64,000 nt of DNA from contig NZ_JABXWR010000001.1 in the NCBI RefSeq assembly GCF_013377755.1, positions 1,933,104 through 1,997,103 on the forward strand. Reading direction: 5' to 3'. Positions 57,644-64,000 of the stretch are shown in pieces. The first letter of the stretch is position 1. Each line of letters starts with the position of its first letter. The DNA comes from Methanofollis tationis. GTDB lineage: Archaea > Halobacteriota > Methanomicrobia > Methanomicrobiales > Methanofollaceae. Below the pieces are notes generated by a model. That model saw only the letters and a list, made by a program, of their open reading frames with translations. It made no database searches and was not told the origin of the DNA. The position numbers and the translations under genes are program-made.

Positions 57644-58981
57644 ATGAAGAACTTGAAATACTACGGTCACCATAGCATTCCCCCGCAGGAGGTTCACTTC
57701 ATTTTGCTATCGGTATTGTATGTCGACGACGAACCATCACTGCTGGAGATCGCATCGATCTATCTTGCGGAAACCTATCCCGACATCGTCTGCGAGACCG
57801 CAATTTCAGCGCATATCGCCCTCGATCTGGTCCGGGAGAAGCACTTCGACGCTATCGTCTCTGATTACCAGATGCCGGATATGGACGGGATCGCCTTCCT
57901 GAAAGCGCTGCGGGATGCGGGGGACACCACGCCCTTCATCATCTTCACCGGGAAGGGCAGGGAGGAGATCGTCATTCAGGCGATCAACTCCGGGGCCGAT
58001 TATTATATTCAGAAGGGGGGCGAGATCTGCGCCCAGTACGCCGAGCTGGCGCATGCGATCAGAACGGCGGTAGAACGAAAACGGACGGCCGAAGCCCTGA
58101 AAAGCAAGCACGAGCAACTCGCGCTGATCATCGAAAAAATACCTGCGCTGTTGTCCTATGTCGGTTCTGATCTGCGGTGCCTGTTTGTGAACCGGAAGTT
58201 TGCCGAATGGTATGGCCTCTCCGAGGAGGAGTGCATCGGCAAGGACATCAAGGAGATCATCTCTGAACGCGTCTACCTGGGCCTCAGAGAACGGCTGGCC
58301 GGGATTTCCTGCACTGCCGATCTCACCTACGAAGAGGTTGCCGAACTGAAGGACGGGCAGCCACGATACTTCCGGGTTTCCGTGATCCCTCATTGTTGTG
58401 ATGGGTGCACTGTCGGGGCCTTCCTCATCGTGGCCGAGGAGATCACCGATCTCAAACGATCCTGGGCGCTCGTTGAAATCCGGGCACGCCAGCAGGCCGT
58501 CGTCGCCGAACTCGGGCGGATGGCCCTGACCGGCGTCGATGTCCAGACTCTTCTGGAGGCGGCGGTTGCCCGGGTTGCCGATGCCCTCGGGGTCGAATAC
58601 GCCAAGGTGCTGGAGCTCGCGCCGGACGGTCGGTCCTTTCTTCTCCGCGCCGGTGTCGGCTGGCGCCCCGGTCTGGTGGGGTGCGCCGCGGTCGATGCCG
58701 ATGTCAGGTCGCAGGCCGGCTACACGCTTCTCTTCAGCGGCCCGGTGATCGTCGAGGACCTGCGCACCGAGAAACGGTTTTTCGGCCCGCCCCTCCTCTT
58801 CGACCATGGTGTGGTCAGCGGGATGAGCGTCATCATCGGTGGCAGGGAGAGGCCGTTCGGCGTGCTGGGGGCGCACACCGGAGATAAACGCCTCTTCACC
58901 GAGGACGACGTACACTTTCTCCAGGGTGTCGCCCACATCCTTGCCGCCGCCGTTATCCGCAACCAGGAGAAGAAGGGCTGA
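57644..58981 (+). CDS. Response regulator with PAS and GAF domains, no kinase
   Basis: Sensor-type signalling protein of 445 residues. The N-terminal receiver (about 20-145) has LYVDDEPSLLEI, phospho-Asp in IVSDYQMPDMDG (near 74) and FTGKGREE with Lys near the end. A PAS-like part follows (about 158-280; LFVNRKFAEWYGLSEEECIGK). The C-terminal GAF domain (about 290-440) ends in a helical tail. No H-box or ATPase, so it must work through a partner. Start uncertain: ATG 57644 gives an odd 19-residue lead; a TTG or ATT near 57700 is possible. Confidence 0.8.
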   Translation: MKNLKYYGHHSIPPQEVHFILLSVLYVDDEPSLLEIASIYLAETYPDIVCETAISAHIALDLVREKHFDAIVSDYQMPDMDGIAFLKALRDAGDTTPFIIFTGKGREEIVIQAINSGADYYIQKGGEICAQYAELAHAIRTAVERKRTAEALKSKHEQLALIIEKIPALLSYVGSDLRCLFVNRKFAEWYGLSEEECIGKDIKEIISERVYLGLRERLAGISCTADLTYEEVAELKDGQPRYFRVSVIPHCCDGCTVGAFLIVAEEITDLKRSWALVEIRARQQAVVAELGRMALTGVDVQTLLEAAVARVADALGVEYAKVLELAPDGRSFLLRAGVGWRPGLVGCAAVDADVRSQAGYTLLFSGPVIVEDLRTEKRFFGPPLLFDHGVVSGMSVIIGGRERPFGVLGAHTGDKRLFTEDDVHFLQGVAHILAAAVIRNQEKKG

Positions 58982-59187
58982 GTGCGCCCTAACCCCGGTA
59001 CGGGCGTGCGACGGCCCCATGTCCGTACAGTGTCCGAATATCCGGGAAAGACCCGTTTTACCGGATAAATAGTGCTGATTTGCAGCTTTGAACTGAAAAT
59101 ATGCCTCTGAATGGTCGATACGGCCTCTGCCCATCAGGCCGGTGCGCACCGGGAATGTGACAGAGGTTTTTTGCCCGGTGGCGATCG

Positions 59188-59835
59188 ATGAATCTTGGGT
59201 GTATTGTGGGCCTGAAAGAATGGATTGTGCCGCAGGATAAGGCATTTTTTGACCTCTTCGAACAGATGGCCGATATGGTGAACGAGGGCGCCGTTTTTCT
59301 CAACGTTATCATCAACAATTATGTCGACGTTCAGAACCAGTGCCACAAGATGAAGCAGATCGAGCACCAGGGCGATCTGATCGCGCATCAGGTGTACGAG
59401 CAGTTGAACCGGACGTTCATCACCCCGCTCGAGCCCGAGGAGATCTCGAGGCTTGCCACGGCGCTCGACGACATCCTGGACTATATCGACGGCACGACCC
59501 AGCAGATGTACGGCTACGGCGTAACCGAGACCGACGACTTCATGAAAGAGCTTGCGCGGCTCATTCTCCTCTCGACCCAGGAGGTCCAGACGGCGGTGCG
59601 CCTGATCCGCAAACTCGACGACCCCCGTGCCGTGGAACAGCACTGCATCGAGATAAACCGGCTTGAAAACCTCGCCGATGTCGTGCTCGGCAATGCCATC
59701 AAGAGCCTCTTCGCCACCAACGATGCCATTACGATCATCAAACTCAAGGACATCTACGAGAACCTTGAGGTGGCCACCGACAAGTGCGAGGACGTAGCGA
59801 ACGTGCTGTCAGACATTGCGATCCGGCATTCGTGA
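59188..59835 (+). CDS. DUF47 (PhoU-like) protein, partner of Pit
   Basis: Helical PhoU-fold protein of 215 residues: a VPQDKAFFDLFEQMADMVNEGA start, MKQIEHQGDLIAHQVYEQLNRTFITPLEPEE with acidic clusters for metal binding, and EKCEDVANVL-like sequence near the end (here TDKCEDVANVLSDIA). It lies 4 bases before the transporter gene. DUF47 proteins are thought to gate or regulate Pit phosphate transporters. GTG at 59206 is an alternative start. Confidence 0.93.
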   Translation: MNLGCIVGLKEWIVPQDKAFFDLFEQMADMVNEGAVFLNVIINNYVDVQNQCHKMKQIEHQGDLIAHQVYEQLNRTFITPLEPEEISRLATALDDILDYIDGTTQQMYGYGVTETDDFMKELARLILLSTQEVQTAVRLIRKLDDPRAVEQHCIEINRLENLADVVLGNAIKSLFATNDAITIIKLKDIYENLEVATDKCEDVANVLSDIAIRHS

Positions 59836-59839
59836 GAGC

Positions 59840-61018
59840 ATGGAAATCATCATCCTCGGTATCGCCCTGGCCCTGTTGTTCAATTTTGTCAACGGCCTCA
59901 ACGACGCCGCAAACTCCATTGCAACGGTGATCGCCACCAAGGTGCTCTCGCCGTTCAAGGCCGTCCTTCTCGCCTCTTTTTTCAATCTCGTCGGTCCCCT
60001 CCTCTTCACGACGGCGATCGCCAAGACCATCGGGCGCGGCCTTGTCGACCCTGGCATCCTCACCCCGATGCTCATACTCATGGCCCTGATCGGTGCGGTG
60101 CTCTGGGTGTTCTTCTGCTCGTACTTCGGGATACCGGTCTCCAGCAGCCACGCCCTCATCGGCGGCCTTATTGGGGCGGCGACCGCCCGGGCCGGCATTG
60201 GATCGATCCTCTGGCCCTCGGGGACGCTGGTGGTCGAACTCGTCCTGATGCTCCTGATCGGTGCGGCTGGCGGGATCGCCGTCGCAATATATCTCTCGAA
60301 GACGCACGGCGAACACTGGGCGCGGTATATTCCTATCGGGGCGCTCTCCGGGATCACCGTCCTGATCCCGATCCTGGTCGCCTCCCGCCTTCTCCCGAGA
60401 TCAGGCATCCTGGGTGTCATCGTCTTTATGGTCGTCTCACCGATGCTCGGGTTTATGGTTGCCTATGGTTTCGGCATTATCATTATGCGGCTTTTTTCTC
60501 ACTCGAACTCCCCCCTGCTCAATCATGGTTTCAAGAAACTTCAGATCGTGGCGGCCGCCTTTCAGTCGATCGGGCACGGGAGCAATGACGCCCAGAACGC
60601 CATGGGCATTATCACGGCGATGCTGGTTGCGGCAGGGATCCTTACCGAGTTCACCGTTCCTCTCTGGGTGATCCTCCTCTCCTGTGCTGCAATGTCTCTT
60701 GGAACCCTGCTTGGGGGGTGGCGGGTCGTCGATATGATGGCGAACAAGATCACAAAAATGCAGCCGTATCAGGGCTTTTGCGCCTCAAGTGCAGGCGGTG
60801 CGGTACTCTCGGTCGTGACCGCCTTTGGTGTTCCCGTCTCGACCACCCATGCGATGAGCGGTGCGATCATGGGGGTCGGGGCGACCAAGGGCTATTCGGC
60901 GGTGAAGTGGGGGATTGTGCGGGACATCGTTGCCGCATGGGTGATGACCGTCCCGGCCTCGGCGGCGGTTGCATGGGGCTGCTATGTCCTTGTCACGATC
61001 TTCTTCCCCTCACTATAA
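59840..61018 (+). CDS. pit: Low-affinity inorganic phosphate transporter (Pit family)
   Basis: Membrane symporter of 392 residues with about ten helices. The duplicated family signature is FNFVNGLNDAANSIATV (about 11-27) and QSIGHGSNDAQNAMG (about 245-259), and SSSHALIGGLIG and STTHAMSGAIMG occur as paired repeats. Substrate is phosphate with H+ or Na+. The ATG at 59840 follows GAGAG. Its last 37 bases overlap the 3' end of nth on the opposite strand. Confidence 0.95.
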   Translation: MEIIILGIALALLFNFVNGLNDAANSIATVIATKVLSPFKAVLLASFFNLVGPLLFTTAIAKTIGRGLVDPGILTPMLILMALIGAVLWVFFCSYFGIPVSSSHALIGGLIGAATARAGIGSILWPSGTLVVELVLMLLIGAAGGIAVAIYLSKTHGEHWARYIPIGALSGITVLIPILVASRLLPRSGILGVIVFMVVSPMLGFMVAYGFGIIIMRLFSHSNSPLLNHGFKKLQIVAAAFQSIGHGSNDAQNAMGIITAMLVAAGILTEFTVPLWVILLSCAAMSLGTLLGGWRVVDMMANKITKMQPYQGFCASSAGGAVLSVVTAFGVPVSTTHAMSGAIMGVGATKGYSAVKWGIVRDIVAAWVMTVPASAAVAWGCYVLVTIFFPSL

Positions 61019-61638
61019 TACCGGCACCAGGGCGTGAGCATGCAGGCGGCGCAGCGCGGCCGCCCGGCGATGCAGACCGCCCGGCCGTGCTGGACGAGGA
61101 GGGCGTTGATCCGCCCCCAGGCCTCCTGCGGGAAGAGCGCCTTTAAGTCGGATTCGATTTTTGCGGGGTCGGTCTCGTCGGTCAGCCCGAGCAGGCCGGC
61201 GATCCGTTTCACGTGCGTGTCGACGGCGATCCCTTCGTCGATCCCGAAGGCGTTTGAAAGCACGATGTTCGCCGTCTTTCTCCCGACACCCGGGAGACCG
61301 GTCAGGTCTTCCATGGTGGGGGGGACTGATCCGCCGTACTCCTCCTGGATCCTGCGGGCGGCGCCGATGATATGGCGCGCCTTCACCCGGTAAAATCCGG
61401 TCGGTCTGATGATCTCGCCGACCTCCTCCTCGTCGGCCGCTGCAAGGGCGGCCGGCGTCGGATAGCGTGAAAACAGGATCGGCCGCACGGCTTCGACAGC
61501 GCGGTCGGTGGTCTGTGCCGAGAGTATGGTGAGGATCAGTACCTCGAAGGGATCGCCGTAACTGATGCCGCCAGGAATGGTGTCAGGATAGTGCCGGAGC
61601 AGTGCCCGGTAGATTGCGCAGGGGGTTGCAACGTCCAT
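60982..61638 (-). CDS. nth: Endonuclease III
   Basis: DNA glycosylase/lyase for oxidised pyrimidines. In 218 residues: LSAQTTDRAVEAV, the helix-hairpin-helix LTGLPGVGRKTANIVLSNAF with Lys near 122, catalytic Asp in VDTHVKRIAG (near 140) and the C-terminal [4Fe-4S] Cys pattern C-x6-C-x2-C-x5-C in CIAGRPRCAACMLTPWC. ATG at 61638. tRNA-Pro lies six bases upstream on the same strand. Confidence 0.96.
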   Translation of the reverse strand: MDVATPCAIYRALLRHYPDTIPGGISYGDPFEVLILTILSAQTTDRAVEAVRPILFSRYPTPAALAAADEEEVGEIIRPTGFYRVKARHIIGAARRIQEEYGGSVPPTMEDLTGLPGVGRKTANIVLSNAFGIDEGIAVDTHVKRIAGLLGLTDETDPAKIESDLKALFPQEAWGRINALLVQHGRAVCIAGRPRCAACMLTPWCRYYSEGKKIVTRT

Positions 61639-61643
61639 AAAAG

Positions 61644-61718
61644 TGGGGTAGGGCAGATTCGAACTGCCGTCAAAGCGTCCCAAACGCTCTAGGATGGACC
61701 AGGCTACCCTACTACCCC
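61644..61718 (-). tRNA. tRNA-Pro (anticodon TGG)
   Basis: 75 bases on the minus strand: acceptor GGGGTAG/CTACCCC, anticodon stem GAGCG/CGCTT with loop TTTGGGA, T-arm GGCAGTTCGAATCTGCC, discriminator A. No intron. Directly upstream of nth, so nth may be transcribed through it. Confidence 0.93.
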
Positions 61719-61773
61719 GCAGCCCCTATACTTTCTGTGGTCTGTCCTAAAATAATTATGGTGTTTTTTTGTT

Positions 61774-62478
61774 TTAGAGGGGGAGCGGGGTGCATTTACC
61801 GTCGCTGACGATGGTTCCGGTGAACGTCCCCTCGCATACCGCCGCGGCGAGATTTTCGGGTTTTCTGCCGTCGATGACGAGGAGCGGGATGCCGCTGCGC
61901 TCGACCACCTTTGCGGCCACGATATCGATGACCGTGTTGGACCCGGCGTCGAGGCGAGCGCCCGAGATGATGCCCAGGAGTTCCTGCGGGGTCATCCTCT
62001 CATAGCGCCGCGCCGTCCGGTCGGTCTTGGGGTCGGCGCTGTAGATGCCGTCGACCGAGGTGCCGTTGATGATGAGGTCGGCCCCGACACTCTCGGCGAG
62101 CACCGCCGATACTGCGTCGGTCGTCTGCCCGGGGGTGACGCCGCCCATGACGACGATCTTTCCTGACTCGCCGTACTCCCGCGCCTGCTGGTACGAGGTG
62201 GCGATGCAGGGATATGCGGCATTGCCAAGGGCGTAGCAGAGGAGCGAGGCGTTGATCCTGGTGATCATGATCCCGATCTCGTCGGAGGCCGCCTCGTTGA
62301 TCCCGAGCGAGCGGGCGACGCCGATATACCGCCGCGCCTCGCCGCCGCCGCCGACGACGACGAACACCTGCCCCCGCCTGGCCATCTGTTTCAAAACCTC
62401 TGCATACTCGGGGATTGTGTGGGATTCAAGGGCTGGTACAAGTATTGAGCCGCCCAGAGAGAGTACGATCTTTTTCAT
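61774..62478 (-). CDS. pyrH: UMP kinase (archaeal type)
   Basis: Phosphorylates UMP to UDP. Amino-acid-kinase fold of 234 residues with KKIVLSLGGSIL (about 2-13), VFVVVGGGGEARRYIG (near 38-53), VMGGVTPGQTTDAV and LIINGTSVDGIYSADPK. This matches archaeal PyrH, which is shorter and not GTP-regulated like bacterial PyrH. ATG at 62478. It diverges from the amrS gene. Confidence 0.95.
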   Translation of the reverse strand: MKKIVLSLGGSILVPALESHTIPEYAEVLKQMARRGQVFVVVGGGGEARRYIGVARSLGINEAASDEIGIMITRINASLLCYALGNAAYPCIATSYQQAREYGESGKIVVMGGVTPGQTTDAVSAVLAESVGADLIINGTSVDGIYSADPKTDRTARRYERMTPQELLGIISGARLDAGSNTVIDIVAAKVVERSGIPLLVIDGRKPENLAAAVCEGTFTGTIVSDGKCTPLPL

Positions 62479-62580
62479 GCTGATCCAACCTTATCCGTTT
62501 GATAATGACTCACATATATCTTGTTGATACCTGCCGTCAATGCCAATACCTTTAACCTCTTCCCTGCCCCAGGCAGGCAT

Positions 62581-63591
62581 ATGCATGAAGCGCACCAGTA
62601 TGAGCGTATCGGGGACGGTACGGTGCGGTGCTCGCTCTGCGCCCACCGCTGCACGATCGCCGATGGAAAACACGGGATCTGCGGTGTGCGCATCAACCGC
62701 GGCGGCACGCTCTACGCCGCCACCTTCGGAAAGGTCGTTTCCGAGGCGGTGGACCCCATCGAGAAAAAACCGCTCTTTCATTTCCTTCCCGGGACGCTCT
62801 CCTACTCGCTCGGGAGCGTGGGCTGCAATTTCCGGTGCCAGCACTGCCAGAACTGGGAGATCTCGCAGGCCGGCCTTGAAGACCTCCCGCTGATGACGAT
62901 CAACCCTGAAGAAGGGGTGGAACGGGCGCTCGCATCGAGGTCGGCCAGCATTGCCTGGACCTATAACGAACCGACGATCTGGCACGAGTACCCCCTCGAG
63001 ATGGGGAAGATCGCCAGAGCGCGGGGGCTCCAGACCGTCTATGTGACGAACGGGTATATCACCGAGGAGGCGCTTGCGGAACTCGCTCCCATGCTCGGCG
63101 CCTTCCGGGTCGATCTCAAGGCGTTTTCCGACGACTTTTACCGGAAGGTCTGCAGGGCCAGGCTTCAACCGGTGCTCGACGCCGCGGTCGCCGCGCACGA
63201 ACACCGGATGCATATCGAGACGGTCACGCTGGTGATCCCTGGCCTCAACGACTCTATGGAGGAGATGGAGGCGCTGATCAGGTGGGTGGTCGAGAACCTC
63301 GGCCCGGACACGCCGATGCACTTTACCCGTTTTCACCCGGATTACCATATGCGGGACCGGGAACCGACGCCGTTTGCCCTCCTCGAGCGGATCTACCGGC
63401 GTGCGCGCGAACTCGGCGCGCACTACCCCTATCTCGGCAATGTCCCGCCGGGGCCGTATGAGAACACCCTCTGCCCGTCCTGTGGGTCGCTTCTGATCGA
63501 GCGCTCCGGGTTTATGAGCAGGACAGTCGGGCTTTCGAAGGATCGATGCGGTTCCTGCGGGGAGAGGATACCCGGTGTCTTCCCGGCCTGA
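62581..63591 (+). CDS. amrS: AmmeMemoRadiSam-system radical SAM enzyme
   Basis: Radical SAM protein of 336 residues, often beside AMMECR1 and Memo homologues, with an unsettled substrate. It has CSLCAHRC near 15-22, GICGVR near 31 and the SAM cluster CNFRCQHC (about 80-87), plus IAWTYNEPTIWHEYP and LAPMLGAFRVDLKAF. C-terminal zinc-like CPSCGSLL ... CGSCGERIPG. I use ATG 62581 (MHEAHQYERIGDG); earlier codons read into the gap. It overlaps the Mut7-C gene by 17 bases. Confidence 0.92.
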   Translation: MHEAHQYERIGDGTVRCSLCAHRCTIADGKHGICGVRINRGGTLYAATFGKVVSEAVDPIEKKPLFHFLPGTLSYSLGSVGCNFRCQHCQNWEISQAGLEDLPLMTINPEEGVERALASRSASIAWTYNEPTIWHEYPLEMGKIARARGLQTVYVTNGYITEEALAELAPMLGAFRVDLKAFSDDFYRKVCRARLQPVLDAAVAAHEHRMHIETVTLVIPGLNDSMEEMEALIRWVVENLGPDTPMHFTRFHPDYHMRDREPTPFALLERIYRRARELGAHYPYLGNVPPGPYENTLCPSCGSLLIERSGFMSRTVGLSKDRCGSCGERIPGVFPA

Positions 63592-64000
63592 GGGTCGTGC
63601 GCGATTTGTCGCCGACCGGATGCTCGGGACCCTGACCCGGTACCTCAGGCTGATGGGCTACGACACCCTCAGCGCGAACGCCCTCTCTCCGGGCAACCCG
63701 CGCGAGGATACGGTCCTCCTCTCGATCGCCGTCTCTGACGGGCGTATCCTCTTAACCCGCGACGCCGAACTGGCGCGGCGGGGCGGAGAGCGGGCGGTCT
63801 ATCTCGCTTCGGAGGATCCGACCGAACAGGTGCGCCATCTTGTGGCGATGGGTCTTGTCGTGCCGTCTCTGCGGTTCGACCGCTGCTCCCTCTGCAATAC
63901 GCCTCTTCGGCCGGCGAAAAAACGGGAGGTCGAGGGTGCGGATTATGCGCCGAAAGAGCGGCAGGGGCTCTCGTTTTACTGGTGTCCCCTCTGCCGCCGC
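63575..64000 (+). CDS. Mut7-C RNase-domain protein (cut by window edge)
   Basis: Predicted RNase-like protein with a PIN-type fold and a zinc ribbon. It starts with GTG at 63575, GGGGAGAGG 8 bases before, and continues open to the window end (142 codons). Blocks are ARFVADRMLGTLTRYLRLMGYDT, RILLTRDAELARR and the Cys pair CSLCNTPL, with CPLCRR at the edge. The overlap with amrS suggests one transcript. Confidence 0.88.
   Translation, partial: MSSRPEGRARFVADRMLGTLTRYLRLMGYDTLSANALSPGNPREDTVLLSIAVSDGRILLTRDAELARRGGERAVYLASEDPTEQVRHLVAMGLVVPSLRFDRCSLCNTPLRPAKKREVEGADYAPKERQGLSFYWCPLCRR

Overview
The window is GC-rich archaeal chromosome with TATA-box promoters and several genes typical of hydrogenotrophic methanogens: a Fae-Hps fusion, archaeal LeuS, GlyS and MetG, aIF1, a group 3-like [NiFe] hydrogenase, a two-subunit 2-oxoacid:ferredoxin oxidoreductase, AmrS and Hef. 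Gene content and style point to the order Methanomicrobiales (Methanoculleus or Methanofollis type). This is an inference from gene families, not a database match. It carries about 55 protein genes, five tRNA genes (Arg-TCT, Phe-GAA, Trp-CCA with an intron, Ala-GGC, Pro-TGG), two copies of one IS256-family element and one wrecked tnpB element. I see no rRNA genes and no CRISPR array.

Layout. 1-0.9 kb: 5' part of a cobyric acid synthase gene (minus) and aIF1 (plus). 1.2-12 kb, all minus: an operon of ferredoxin, V4R-like protein, hydrogenase small and large subunits, a roadblock protein, a second roadblock-containing protein and a third accessory protein; then a separately promoted MinD-like ATPase; then a Tad/type IV pilus assembly block (unknown protein, secretion ATPase, two TadB/C-like membrane proteins). 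A prepilin peptidase diverges from the operon at 12.07 kb. 12.8-26 kb: housekeeping genes (hisI, a PIN-ATPase-KH protein, leuS, a PAC2 protein, DUF473, metG, a DHH phosphoesterase), two GNAT genes and two tRNAs. 26.2-28.8 kb: a tnpB element broken by a 16-bp tandem duplication and by an IS256-family insertion. 28.8-42.5 kb: a two-component pair, a riboflavin/F420-precursor reductase, a 2-oxoacid oxidoreductase, ferritin, an unusual methyltransferase/ATP-grasp fusion, YjbQ, and the glyS-hef operon. 42.9-44.2 kb: a second, inverted copy of the IS256-family element, sitting between the probable promoter and the start codon of a CMI4-like gene. 44.8-64 kb: Fe-S assembly (nifS, nifU), DUF432-MscS, Fae-Hps, tRNA-Trp, an acyl-CoA synthetase, an adenosine-type deaminase plus MTA/MTI phosphorylase, nicotinate phosphoribosyltransferase, a REC-PAS-GAF protein, a DUF47-Pit phosphate transporter, nth, pyrH, amrS and the start of a Mut7-C protein.

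The most unusual part is 1.2-12.9 kb. A hydrogenase without FrhB, FrhD or MvhD partners is co-transcribed with roadblock and V4R proteins, of the kind that regulate GTPases or sense ligands, and lies next to a MinD-like ATPase and a pilus motor. A testable reading is a hydrogen- or redox-responsive module that positions or controls pili. A second well-supported highlight is the tRNA-Trp intron, whose C/D boxes and guides match positions 34 and 39 of its own tRNA. A third is the reconstructable history of the two IS insertions, each with an exact 8-bp target duplication.
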